Source: Bordetella genomosp. 4
GTDB taxonomy: Bacteria > Pseudomonadota > Gammaproteobacteria > Burkholderiales > Burkholderiaceae_B
Length of the DNA stretch: 64,000 nt
Assembly: GCF_002261185.1 (NCBI RefSeq)
Contig: NZ_NEVQ01000022.1
Location: forward strand, 372,001-436,000
Reading direction: 5' to 3'
The stretch's first letter is position 1. Each line of letters opens with the position of its first letter. The notes beneath the pieces were generated by a model. The model saw nothing but the letters and a program-made list of their open reading frames with translations. It had not been told where the DNA came from and did not search any database. Positions 45,580-53,916 of the stretch are shown one piece after another. Made by a program: the position numbers and the translations under genes.

Positions 45580-47478
45580 TTACTTCAACAACAACGCATT
45601 CAACCTCTTCACAAACGCCGCCGGATCCGCAATCTGAGCGCCTTCAGCCAACAAGGCCTGATCCAACAACAGACGAGCCCATTGATCGAACTCGCTATCA
45701 TCAGCATCACGCACACGCGCGATCAAAGCATGCTCGGGGTTGATCTCCAACACCGGTTTCACATCCGGCGCCTCTTGGCCCGCGGCCTTTAGCATGCGCA
45801 GCAAATGCGGGCTGAGTTCGTTCTGCCCCACCACCACGCACGCCGGCGAGTCCACCAGACGCAGCGTCACGCGCACCTCTTTGACCTGATCCTCCAACGT
45901 CTTTTTCAGACGCTCGACCAGCGGCTTAAAGGTTTCCTCAATCTCGGCTTGATGCTTCTTCTCGTCCTCGTCCGCCAGCTCGGCCAGATCCAGACCGCCC
46001 TTGGCCACCGACACCAGCGACTTGCCATCAAACTCGCGCAGATACGACAGCATCCACTCGTCAACGCGATCCGACAACAACAGCACCTCGATGCCCTTCT
46101 TGCGGAAAATCTCCAGATGCGGGCTATTGCTCGCGGCGGCAAAGGTATCAGCCGTGACGTAGTAAATCTTGTCCTGGCCTTCCTTCATGCGCGACACATA
46201 ATCGGCAAACGAGACATTCTGAATCGCATCGCCCGTGTGCGTCGAAGCGAAACGCAGCAGCTTTGCAATACGCTCGATATTGCCCGTATCCTCGCCCGTG
46301 CCTTCCTTCAGCACCTGACCGAATTCCGTCCAGAACGTCGCGTAGTCTTCGGCCTTGTTCTCGGCCATATCTTCGAGCAGGGACAGAATGCGTTTCGCCG
46401 AACCCTCGCGGATCGCACGCACATCACGGCTTTCCTGCAAAATCTCGCGCGACACGTTCAACGGCAGATCCGCCGAATCAATCACGCCACGCACAAAGCG
46501 CAGGTACGACGGCAGCAATTGCTCTGCATCGTCCATGATGAATACGCGCTTGACGTAGAGCTTCACACCGCGGCGGCCATCACGATCCCACAGATCGAAC
46601 GGTGCGTGTTTCGGCACATACAACAGCTGCGTGTATTCGCTGCGGCCCTCGACGCGATTGTGCGTCCAGGCCAGCGGGTCGTCATAGTCATGCGAGACCG
46701 TCTTGTAGAACTCGCGATACTGTTCGTCGGTGACATCGCCCTTGCTGCGCGTCCACAGCGCGTTGGCCTGGTTCACCGTTTCCAGTTCTTCGGTCTTGAC
46801 CTGTGCGCTCTTTTCCGAATCCCATTCTTCCTTGAACATGCGGATCGGCAGCGAGATATGGTCGGAATAGCGGCGCAGGATCTCGCGCAGTTTCCAGCCA
46901 TTCAGGAACTCGTCTTCGTCTGCACGCAGATGCAGCGTCACATCCGTGCCGCGCGTGGCCTTTTCCGCGGCAGCGATGCTGAACTCGCCCTGGCCATCGG
47001 ATTCCCAACGGATCGCCTCATCGCTGCCGGCACGGCGGCTGACCACCGTGACCTTGTCTGCCACGATGAACGAAGAATAAAAGCCCACGCCAAACTGACC
47101 AATCAGTTGCGCGTCTTTCTGCTTGTCGCCGGTCAATTGCGAGAAAAACTCACGCGTACCCGAGCGTGCGATCGTACCCAGATTGGCGATCGCCTCGTCG
47201 CGCGACAGGCCGATCCCGTTATCAGAGATCGTGATCGTGCGCGCGTCCTTGTCGTAGTCCACCCGGATCGCCAGCTCACTATCGCCATCCAGCAGCCCCG
47301 GCTGGTCAATCGCCTCGAAACGCAGCTTGTCGCAAGCATCCGACGCGTTAGAAACCAGCTCGCGCAGGAAAATTTCCTTGTTGCTGTAGAGCGAGTGGAT
47401 CATCAGGTGCAGCAGTTGCTTTACCTCGGCCTGGAACCCCAGGGTTTCAGAATTGGAAGACGTGGCGGTTTGGCTCAT
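45580..47478 (-). CDS. htpG: Chaperone protein HtpG (Hsp90)
   Basis: A 632-residue Hsp90 homologue, normal length. The GHKL ATPase N-domain includes [27 protein letters not shown] and [17 protein letters not shown]. The middle domain holds the catalytic-arginine loop ([18 protein letters not shown]), and the C-domain dimerises. It remodels client proteins in the cytosol, often with DnaK. The ATG at 47478 begins [21 protein letters not shown], the usual opening; upstream in-frame sequence is non-coding. Confidence 0.96.
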   Translation of the reverse strand: MSQTATSSNSETLGFQAEVKQLLHLMIHSLYSNKEIFLRELVSNASDACDKLRFEAIDQPGLLDGDSELAIRVDYDKDARTITISDNGIGLSRDEAIANLGTIARSGTREFFSQLTGDKQKDAQLIGQFGVGFYSSFIVADKVTVVSRRAGSDEAIRWESDGQGEFSIAAAEKATRGTDVTLHLRADEDEFLNGWKLREILRRYSDHISLPIRMFKEEWDSEKSAQVKTEELETVNQANALWTRSKGDVTDEQYREFYKTVSHDYDDPLAWTHNRVEGRSEYTQLLYVPKHAPFDLWDRDGRRGVKLYVKRVFIMDDAEQLLPSYLRFVRGVIDSADLPLNVSREILQESRDVRAIREGSAKRILSLLEDMAENKAEDYATFWTEFGQVLKEGTGEDTGNIERIAKLLRFASTHTGDAIQNVSFADYVSRMKEGQDKIYYVTADTFAAASNSPHLEIFRKKGIEVLLLSDRVDEWMLSYLREFDGKSLVSVAKGGLDLAELADEDEKKHQAEIEETFKPLVERLKKTLEDQVKEVRVTLRLVDSPACVVVGQNELSPHLLRMLKAAGQEAPDVKPVLEINPEHALIARVRDADDSEFDQWARLLLDQALLAEGAQIADPAAFVKRLNALLLK

Positions 47479-47826
47479 AGTTTTAACGGTCAGAAAAACA
47501 AGAGAGAAATGGAACAGCCCCGCGAATCTGATCAGCCCCCCCCAAAAAACCGGGGGACATCCGCGCAATTCGCCAGGACGAAACCTGAGAAACCCCCACA
47601 ATATGGGGGTGACGACCAGGGTTTCAAGACCGCCGTCAGGCGAGACCCGGATCAGACCGACCTCTAAACCAGCCCTTTTTTGAGCCTTTTTGTGGTTTTT
47701 CCGGCATTTTTCCCATGCCAAACCGCCCTGCGAGCGCCAAAAAAAGGCATTCCCCCAGACAGGCAGCCCGCTGCCTCGCTAAAATCCCGCCCATTCCCAT
47801 TTTCCCCAGCCGGCCGGCGCCCGCTC

Positions 47827-49224
47827 ATGCAACCTGCCTCTCTCACCCAAACCGCCCCTCACAGCGCTGCGGACGACGACGTCCCTGCGCACGACCTGGT
47901 CTACGGTCCTGACGACCGTCCCGCCGCGCCAGTCGCCTTTGTCGCCGCCCTGCAGCACTTGCTGGCCATCCTGGTGCCCATCGTCACCCCTGGCCTGCTG
48001 ATCTGCCAGGCCCTGGGCGTCAGCGTCCGCGACACCACCCTGATTGTCTCGATGTCGCTGGTCGTCTCCGGCATCGCCACCTATATCCAGTGCCGCCGAT
48101 TCGGCCCGCTGGGCGCAGGCCTGCTCATCGTGCAGGGCACGAGTTTCAACTTCGTCGTGCCCCTGATCACCGCCGGCTCGGCCATGGTCAAATCCGGCAC
48201 CCCGGTCGAAACGGTGCTCGCCACCATGTTCGGCGTCGTCATCGCGGGATCCTTTGTCGAGATCTTTATCAGCCGCATCCTGCCGTTCGTCAAACGGCTG
48301 ATCACCCCGCTCGTCACCGGCATCGTCGTCCTCTTGATCGGCCTGACCCTCATCAAAGTCGGCCTCATCAGCATGGGCGGCGGCTACAACGCCATGAAAG
48401 ACGGCACATTCGCCAGCGCAGAAAACCTGACCCTGTCCGGTCTGGTGCTGGGCACCATCATCCTGCTGAACCGTCTGCCCATCGTCTGGATCCGCAGCAC
48501 GGCGCTGGTCATCGCGCTGATCGTCGGTTATATCGCCGCCGCCTACATGGGACGATTGGATTTCACCGGCGCGCGCGAGGCTGCCCTGTTCCAGATCCCG
48601 GTGCCGTTGCATTTCGGATTGGGATTCTCGTGGTCGCTGTTTGTGCCCATGCTGATCATCTATTTGGTCACCTCGCTCGAGGCGATTGGCGACGTCACCG
48701 CTACCAGCAAGGTTTCCAAGCAGCCTGTCGAAGGCCCCCTATGGATGCAGCGGATCAAGGGCGGCGTGCTGGTCAATGGCGTGAATTCGCTGTTGGCGGG
48801 CGTGTTCAACACCTTTCCCAGCTCGGTGTTTGCGCAGAATAACGGCGTGATTCAGCTGACGGGCATCGCCAGCCGCCACGTAGGGATCTGGATTGCCGGG
48901 ATGCTGATCGTGCTGGGGCTGTTTCCTGCCGTGGCTGGGGCGCTGCAGGCCGTGCCGGAGCCGGTGTTGGGTGGTGCTGCCATGGTGATGTTCGGCGCCG
49001 TCGCGGCGGCGGGGATCAATATCCTGGCGAGCATTCAGCTGGATCGCCGGGCGTTGTTGATCATCTCGGTGTCGCTGGCCCTGGGGCTGGGGGTATCGCA
49101 GGTGCCGGAGATCCTGTCGCATTTGCCGCATGCGCTGAGCAGTGTGCTGGAGTCGGGGGTAGCTACCGGCGGGATCTGCGCGTTGGTGATGAATTGGTTC
49201 TTGCCTGAGAGAAAGCGGGCGTAA
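47827..49224 (+). CDS. Nucleobase:cation symporter-2 (uracil/xanthine permease family)
   Basis: A 465-residue inner-membrane protein of the NCS2/NAT family with about 14 membrane segments. The signature PLGAGLLIVQGTSFNFVVPLI corresponds to TM3 of XanQ/UraA, and TSLEAIGDVTATSKVS is the conserved TM8 motif whose Glu contacts the nucleobase. The third motif, FNTFPSSVFAQNNGVIQLTGIASRHVG, carries the QNNG signature, which favours a purine (xanthine/urate) over a uracil substrate. The start at 47827 is the first ATG of the mature-looking N-terminus. Probable H+-driven purine uptake. Confidence 0.9.
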   Translation: MQPASLTQTAPHSAADDDVPAHDLVYGPDDRPAAPVAFVAALQHLLAILVPIVTPGLLICQALGVSVRDTTLIVSMSLVVSGIATYIQCRRFGPLGAGLLIVQGTSFNFVVPLITAGSAMVKSGTPVETVLATMFGVVIAGSFVEIFISRILPFVKRLITPLVTGIVVLLIGLTLIKVGLISMGGGYNAMKDGTFASAENLTLSGLVLGTIILLNRLPIVWIRSTALVIALIVGYIAAAYMGRLDFTGAREAALFQIPVPLHFGLGFSWSLFVPMLIIYLVTSLEAIGDVTATSKVSKQPVEGPLWMQRIKGGVLVNGVNSLLAGVFNTFPSSVFAQNNGVIQLTGIASRHVGIWIAGMLIVLGLFPAVAGALQAVPEPVLGGAAMVMFGAVAAAGINILASIQLDRRALLIISVSLALGLGVSQVPEILSHLPHALSSVLESGVATGGICALVMNWFLPERKRA

Positions 49225-49242
49225 TCGCGAACGGAGGGATGG

Positions 49243-49707
49243 CTAATCCCTCTTGGCAATGGCGCGCGCCTTTGTATCGCGCAGGCGGTATTCCAAGACG
49301 GTCTGCTGATAGTTGCCGGCAGAAACACGGCGGACGCTGACAACGCCCGCCTCGCTGATCAGCCAGTATTCCCCGTCGTTATTCCAGTCACCATCGCACA
49401 GCACGACCTGCAGTTCGCGCGCCGTGCCGCCGCCCAGAGCCGTACCGGTATAGATCTGGTCGCATTGCGCGACCGGCTCGACATGGTGACGGCCCTCGAT
49501 CACATGTAGTTCCAGTACAGACCGGGGGCTACCTGGGATACGCGTGTTGTTAGTGCCGTTGCTTGCCTTTAGATAGGCTACGGGGCCGGTGTTTCCAGAG
49601 GTCTGCGGTGCCGGAGGAGTTGATGAGCAGGCACCTAACATGACTATCGCCAGCACCGCCAAAAACCGACACGGCGACGAGATCGATGGCGAATTACTGC
49701 GCTTCAT
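49243..49707 (-). CDS. Hypothetical outer-membrane/periplasmic lipoprotein
   Basis: A 154-residue protein with a lipoprotein signal (FLAVLAIVMLGACSSTPPAP, lipobox LGAC, Cys about 27). The Ser at +2 of the mature chain favours sorting to the outer membrane. The mature part has a beta-rich body with QCDQIYTGTALGGGTARELQVVLCDGDWNNDGEYW, containing two cysteines that may form a disulfide. No known domain was recognised. It is convergent with the permease gene. Confidence 0.75.
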   Translation of the reverse strand: MKRSNSPSISSPCRFLAVLAIVMLGACSSTPPAPQTSGNTGPVAYLKASNGTNNTRIPGSPRSVLELHVIEGRHHVEPVAQCDQIYTGTALGGGTARELQVVLCDGDWNNDGEYWLISEAGVVSVRRVSAGNYQQTVLEYRLRDTKARAIAKRD

Positions 49708-49902
49708 ATTACTCAGGCTTCCTCTGTTAGCGGCGTGACGGTCTAGGGCATTTATGGGGAGCCCTTGCCATCCAAGTAGGCTTTATAACGCGCCAAGCAA
49801 CGATCCGTTGCGATTGTTGTGAATATTTGACATAGGTGGGGGTGAGTATTGCGTGTTGGGCGCAGGAGATTTTCAGGTCTCGTGGACGAGAATTGGGGCG
49901 AG

Positions 49903-49931
49903 CTGACATTTTTTTAAAAACAGCATACAAT
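49903..49931 (+). promoter_or_regulatory. Promoter of tRNA-Leu(CAA)
   Basis: A -35 box CTGACA (49903-49908), a 17-bp spacer (an oligo-T then oligo-A run) and a -10 box TACAAT (49926-49931) lie about 50 bp before the tRNA. It differs from the sigma70 consensus at one base in each box. The bendable T/A spacer is suitable for a strong stable-RNA promoter. Confidence 0.65.
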
Positions 49932-49983
49932 CGCTGTCTTCGCATCTCCCGCAGCAAGTCATCAGACTGCTAGCGACCTCCTA

Positions 49984-50068
49984 GCCCGGGTGGTGAAATT
50001 GGTAGACGCAGGGGACTCAAAATCCCCCGCCGCAAGGCGTGCCGGTTCGATTCCGGCCCCGGGCACCA
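49984..50068 (+). tRNA. tRNA-Leu (anticodon CAA), intact
   Basis: An 85-nt class II tRNA with encoded CCA: acceptor GCCCGGG / CCCGGGC, D-arm with TGAAATTGGTAGAC, anticodon stem GGGGA / TCCCC with loop CTCAAAA (anticodon CAA), a long variable arm (GCCGCAAGGCG) and T-arm GCCGGTTCGATTCCGGC. All arms pair. The integrase gene begins 142 bp after its 3' end in the same direction, so the 3' half of this tRNA is the likely attL site of the element that follows. Confidence 0.96.
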
Positions 50069-50210
50069 CTCAAAAATCCCTAGTATTTACAAGCCTCTAG
50101 CGCGATTTTTCGTCTTGCCCTGACACCAGGGGATTTTCCAAGTTTGTGAGCCAGGTACAGTTTCGGTACAGTGGCGAAGCACCGAGTGTACTTTCGGAGC
50201 TTTTACACGC

Positions 50211-51278
50211 ATGGCTACTATTGTTAAGACACCTTCAGGAACATGGAAAGCCGTCATTCGAAAGACTGGCTGGCCGACTTCGTCTAAAACATTTCGCACC
50301 AAACGCGATGCTGAGGATTGGGCGCGGCGGACTGAAGACGAGATGGTGCGCGGGGTCTACATTCAACGAGCCCCGGGTGAGCGCATGACACTCGAGTCGG
50401 CACTAACACGCTACCTACGGGAAGTCACGCCCTCCAAGCGGGAATCGACACGCGCCTCTGAGCACAAAAAAGCCCAGCCGCTGCTAAAGCACCTTGGGAA
50501 ATACTCATTAGCCGCCCTGAGTGCCGATATTGTGGCGCAGTATCGCGACATGCGACTGGCGGGCGATCCTGACGAGAACGGCAAGCTGGTTCCACGCAGC
50601 AACAACACTGTGCGCCTGGAACTCGCGTTGCTAAGCCACCTGTTCACCATTGCGATCAAAGAATGGGGGCTGGGCCTGCCTTTCAATCCCGTGTCCCAGA
50701 TTCGACGCCCTGCTCCCGGTGCTGGCCGCAACCGTCGACTAACGCCCGCAGAAAACAAGCGGCTGTTGGCGGCTGTGGATGCCTACTCCAACCCGATGTT
50801 TAGCTGGATCGTACGAATCGCCCTGGAAACGGGGATGCGGCTCTCTGAAATCGGTGGTCTACGTCTTGGCCAGGTAGACCTACAAAGGCGCGTTGTACGG
50901 CTGGACATCACGAAAAACTCTTCGCCGCGAACTGTGCCCTTAACGAAGGCCGCTACGGCAGCATTTCAAGCTGCTATAGATAACCCGACTCGCCCACGTG
51001 AGACCGACCTAGTGTTTTTCGGTGAACCTGGCCGTGATGGCGTGCGACGGCCATATCTATTCGACAAGGCTTGGACTGACGCCAAGAAAGAGGCTGGGCT
51101 GACGGATTTCCGGTTTCATGACCTGAGGCATGAGGCGGTCAGCCGGTTGGTCGAGGCTGGACTGTCAGATCAAGAGGTGGCGGCTATCAGTGGGCATAAA
51201 TCTATGCAGATGCTGAAGAGGTATACGCACTTAAGAGCTGAAGATTTGGTGGGGAAGCTCGACATGCTAGATAAATAA
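50211..51278 (+). CDS. int: Tyrosine site-specific integrase
   Basis: A 355-residue phage-type recombinase. An N-terminal arm-binding domain (MATIVKTPSGTWKAVIRKTG) and a SAM-like core-binding domain (about 65-155) precede the catalytic domain. The catalytic residues are visible: Arg in LETGMRLSEIGGL, His-x-x-Arg in FHDLRHEAVSRL, His in AISGHKSMQML and the nucleophilic Tyr in KRYTHLRAEDL. The gene sits directly downstream of tRNA-Leu(CAA), as expected for an element integrated there. Short direct repeats of GGTACAG (about 50154-50176) before the gene may be arm-type binding sites. Apparently intact. Confidence 0.95.
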   Translation: MATIVKTPSGTWKAVIRKTGWPTSSKTFRTKRDAEDWARRTEDEMVRGVYIQRAPGERMTLESALTRYLREVTPSKRESTRASEHKKAQPLLKHLGKYSLAALSADIVAQYRDMRLAGDPDENGKLVPRSNNTVRLELALLSHLFTIAIKEWGLGLPFNPVSQIRRPAPGAGRNRRLTPAENKRLLAAVDAYSNPMFSWIVRIALETGMRLSEIGGLRLGQVDLQRRVVRLDITKNSSPRTVPLTKAATAAFQAAIDNPTRPRETDLVFFGEPGRDGVRRPYLFDKAWTDAKKEAGLTDFRFHDLRHEAVSRLVEAGLSDQEVAAISGHKSMQMLKRYTHLRAEDLVGKLDMLDK

Positions 51279-51376
51279 ATGCATGGCATTCCCAGCACAG
51301 AAAAGCACCAAGGGATCAAGATAGTCCCAAGAACGAAAATCCAATATTCTTACAAACAAATTTATCGGGAGGCAAC

Positions 51377-52087
51377 GTGAGCACGCCATCAGACAACTCT
51401 CTACGGCGAACCCTAGAGCCGATAGCTATCATTAGCGATGCTTTTAATCAGGCATCCAATTGGCGAGCAATAACGGAAGCCTGGAAGCTCTCACGAAGCA
51501 TAGATCGACGCTTATTCTTAGCGTTCACCATAGCCTTTATTGCTTCCTTGGTCGCGAGCGCTATCTATACCTCGATGAGCCGAAACTTGCTTTTCGGAAT
51601 TGCAGTGTTCGCCGCCATAACAAGCCTTCTCTACTTTCGCTGTCGAATTGCAGACAAACACCCTATCACAAGTTCATTTGGACGTTTTGACCAATGCTTT
51701 GGGCTAAATTATCGGTTTAGACGGTATTTAATGTTCCGAGAAGACCTATTAAAAGGCGGCATTGGATTAGAAGCTCTCGCGGCCGCACACAAGAACCTGC
51801 GAATAGAGGCGAGTCTTCTCGAAAATCGAACGGTCAGCATGGGGGCTGGCGCAACGGCGATAGTTTCCATTATCACCAGCATATTAACCACCGTCAGCAC
51901 ACAAGATCACATGATCACATCAGGACGGACGTTCCTGATTTTGTTTGTGCTAGTTCTAGCCCTGTATTTTTACTTTTTTCTAAAAACTGTGATCCCTAAT
52001 ACGAAGCATCGTCAGCAAGAGCTAGTGTGCTTTCTGACTTGGTATGAACAAGAACTCGCTTCCCTTTCACCGAAGCTACCTCACTGA
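51377..52087 (+). CDS. Unknown four-helix membrane protein next to the integrase
   Basis: A 236-residue protein starting at a GTG with a strong GGGAGG ribosome site. Four hydrophobic helices lie at about 46-65, 71-87, 156-174 and 185-203, with a conserved-looking soluble segment between the pairs and short cytosolic tails. The composition is AT-rich compared with the chromosome. No domain was recognised. Proteins of this layout (two helices, amphipathic segment, two helices) include SLATT-type effectors of defence systems, but no motif confirms that. As the gene next to int it is probably accessory cargo. Confidence 0.68.
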   Translation: MSTPSDNSLRRTLEPIAIISDAFNQASNWRAITEAWKLSRSIDRRLFLAFTIAFIASLVASAIYTSMSRNLLFGIAVFAAITSLLYFRCRIADKHPITSSFGRFDQCFGLNYRFRRYLMFREDLLKGGIGLEALAAAHKNLRIEASLLENRTVSMGAGATAIVSIITSILTTVSTQDHMITSGRTFLILFVLVLALYFYFFLKTVIPNTKHRQQELVCFLTWYEQELASLSPKLPH

Positions 52088-52216
52088 TTAGTACTCCCTA
52101 GGCAAACCACCTCTTGCGAATTCTCAAGCCAACCATACTGCTTTTTACTATATCGAGCACAGCCGACCTCCATATATAACAATGATGTCCAATTACTAGA
52201 TAATGGATTTGTCGTA

Positions 52217-52531
52217 TGGTACCCGAGGCCAGAATCGAACTGGCACGCCTTGCGGCGGGGGATTTTCTTACCACTTCGGCTTTCGCCGCCGTCGCTTTGC
52301 AAACAACGTTCGTGGTCTGGAGCACGCCTTCACCTTAGTCTTTCGACTTTAGGTGCTCGCCGTCTGCTCTCTACACCTTCCCGGCGTTCAACCGCCAGGC
52401 TTGGCTCGGCATTAGCTCGGATACGTGATCCAGGGCCTTCGCCGAGTTTGACGGGCTTCACCTCAGGGGTTTCCCCTTGAGGGCTCAAATTGTTCTGAGT
52501 CCCCTGCGTCTACCAATTTCACCACTCGGGC
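52217..52531 (-). tRNA. tRNA-Leu (anticodon CAA) split by a group I intron
   Basis: Read on the minus strand, exon 1 is 52497-52531 (35 nt, ending GGGGACTC) and exon 2 is 52217-52266 (50 nt, starting AAAATCCCCC). Joined they give an 85-nt tRNA-Leu(CAA) with encoded CCA, as in the intact copy at 49984. The differences from that copy are compensatory. The acceptor pair 6:67 is A-U instead of G-C, and a T-stem pair is A-U instead of G-C. The only weakened pair is a G1-U72 wobble. That pattern suggests selection for a working tRNA. The gene is inverted relative to the intact tRNA-Leu. Confidence 0.9.
52267..52496 (-). ncRNA. Group I (IC3-like) self-splicing intron in tRNA-Leu
   Basis: A 230-nt intron between anticodon positions 34 and 35. 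Core parts are visible on the minus strand: P1 from exon CTC plus the following A paired to TGAG, P2 (CCTCAAGGGG / CCCCTGAGG), P4 (CTCGGC at 52441-52446 with GCCGAG at 52405-52410), P5 (GGAT / ATCC) and P6 (GGCG / CGCC). P7 is GAGCA at 52365-52369 with TGCTC at 52320-52324, P8 is CACCT / AGGTG with an inner GAAA tetraloop, and P9 is ACCAC / GTGGT with CGGC-GAAA-GCCG. The last base is G (omega-G). The layout resembles the small Azoarcus tRNA-Ile intron. No homing endonuclease is encoded. Confidence 0.9.
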
Positions 52532-52582
52532 ACAGACGGGAATTTAGCACCAAATGCCGGCCAAAATCACGGAAAAACCGGC

Positions 52583-53548
52583 TTATTTCACCGGCCGGAA
52601 CGACCGATCCGTAAGTGAGGCTAATCTAGCGTAGCGTCCGCAAATTTGCTTGTTCGCGCATTGATCCCACAACGATAAAAACGGGTTAATAACGTACTCG
52701 CCGACGGATGGAGCACTGGACATGCCGCGTCGCATCCACTCCTTGCGAATCGCAAAGGCGTAATCACCATCTGCCTTCATGCGCGCCAGTTCGATATCCG
52801 CGAAATAGTTCACGATGTCAGGCATCACGCCCAGCTCGTCTGGCTGATTCGCGGCGATCGCGAGCTTTAGGCACAGGTACGCGCGAATACCCCACTCTAA
52901 CGGGTAGGCAGATACAACATAATCGTCTCTGGGCAGCTGAGTACGGTACAGCAACACCACGCGTGCGAGATCCTGATATGTGATCGGCTCGCCGCAGTCG
53001 AAATCACTATAGAGCTTCATTTCGAGATCGCCTAAGGCGGCTTCGTAGCTGGCGAAATCCCATGCAGCAAGATCACTGTTTTGCCAGATCGCTTTCCACA
53101 GCCCCCCAGGGCCATCACGAAACAACGCCAGTGCGCCCGTCGCATTGCTTGCCATGCCGGGAGAGGGATAGACAGGGATGCTTGCCACCGGTTCATCCAA
53201 GGCCGCATGGCTGCTGTAGTAGCGCCCATCAGGAAATAACTCATCCAGGTACTGCACCCACTCTTCCGTCATGGCAACGGTGCCATAAAAATTTTTGCGC
53301 CATTTATTGCTGACATTGGTATCCCAGGTGCGGCCAGGATATCGGGCTTGCATGCACTCGTCGAACCACCGTGAGAACTGCGCCAGGTTATTTGCACAGC
53401 AGACTTTGTCCAATAAAAGATTCAGCGTCGCGACGGTACGAACGCGATCCTGCATCTCCTGTTCACGAGTTTTCGTCGACCCAACGGGTCGACCACGTCG
53501 AGGATGACGAGGCGATGGTTGAACGCTGACAGCGCACCGATCTTTCAT
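52583..53548 (-). CDS. Unknown protein with basic AT-hook-like N-terminus
   Basis: A 321-residue protein not recognised by eye. The N-terminus (RHPRRGRPVGSTKTREQ, about 14-30) contains an RGRP core like an AT-hook, and the rest is a mixed alpha/beta or helical region with many aromatic residues and no transmembrane helix. It lies on the element between the split tRNA and a divergent plasmid-type gene pair. The AT-hook points to DNA binding, but enzymatic motifs are absent. A short stem with a T-run overlaps its stop codon (about 52573-52598). Confidence 0.68.
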   Translation of the reverse strand: MKDRCAVSVQPSPRHPRRGRPVGSTKTREQEMQDRVRTVATLNLLLDKVCCANNLAQFSRWFDECMQARYPGRTWDTNVSNKWRKNFYGTVAMTEEWVQYLDELFPDGRYYSSHAALDEPVASIPVYPSPGMASNATGALALFRDGPGGLWKAIWQNSDLAAWDFASYEAALGDLEMKLYSDFDCGEPITYQDLARVVLLYRTQLPRDDYVVSAYPLEWGIRAYLCLKLAIAANQPDELGVMPDIVNYFADIELARMKADGDYAFAIRKEWMRRGMSSAPSVGEYVINPFLSLWDQCANKQICGRYARLASLTDRSFRPVK

Positions 53549-53669
53549 TCGCAGCCGTTCTATTTTCGAACCTAGTGATTAACGAATTAATTTTACAGGG
53601 CCATTCAGCGTAACCAGGACAAAACTACGCTTGTTAGATGTAATTAAACACAGCGTCTGGAGCCACCTG

Positions 53670-53906
53670 ATGTCCGCTACCCTCGCCACATTGAAAGAAC
53701 GCTATTCCGTGTTGCTGACTCTCGGCCAATTGGCCGAAGTGTTGAATCGCAGCCCTGACGGCCTACGCATCAGCCTGAGCTCATCGCAATCCGACTGGGC
53801 CGACCAAATCAATTCGACCAAGGTCAAGATCGGCAGACGGGTGTATTTCAGAACCGAAGGCATCGCCCGGTTGATCGACGATGCGTTCTCTGCCCATCAT
53901 TCGTGA
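53670..53906 (+). CDS. Small putative DNA-binding protein of plasmid type
   Basis: A 78-residue protein. VLLTLGQLAEVLNRSPDGLRISLSS looks like a helix-turn-helix of the kind found in MerR/excisionase-like small proteins, followed by VKIGRRVYFRTEGIARLID, a wing or strand resembling that class. Such proteins often sit before replication-initiator genes on small plasmids. Its end overlaps a longer reading of the next gene; the likely ATG of that gene is 10 bp further. Start chosen at 53670 from an ATG after AGCCACCTG; the ribosome site is weak. Confidence 0.6.
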   Translation: MSATLATLKERYSVLLTLGQLAEVLNRSPDGLRISLSSSQSDWADQINSTKVKIGRRVYFRTEGIARLIDDAFSAHHS

Positions 53907-53916
53907 GGGACCAGCG

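Noticed and set aside
45805..47667. Long open frame opposite htpG
   Set aside because: It is the antisense frame of a highly conserved GC-rich gene; no domain or start signal.
52217..52266. Split tRNA 3' half as the attR of the element
   Set aside because: It is inverted relative to the intact tRNA-Leu and carries base changes, whereas attL and attR should be direct repeats; the real attR is probably beyond the window.
52267..52496. Interpreting the tRNA interruption as a tRNA fragment plus unrelated insertion
   Set aside because: The 5' and 3' tRNA parts are both complete and the insert has group I core helices with correct boundary bases, so an intron is the better reading.
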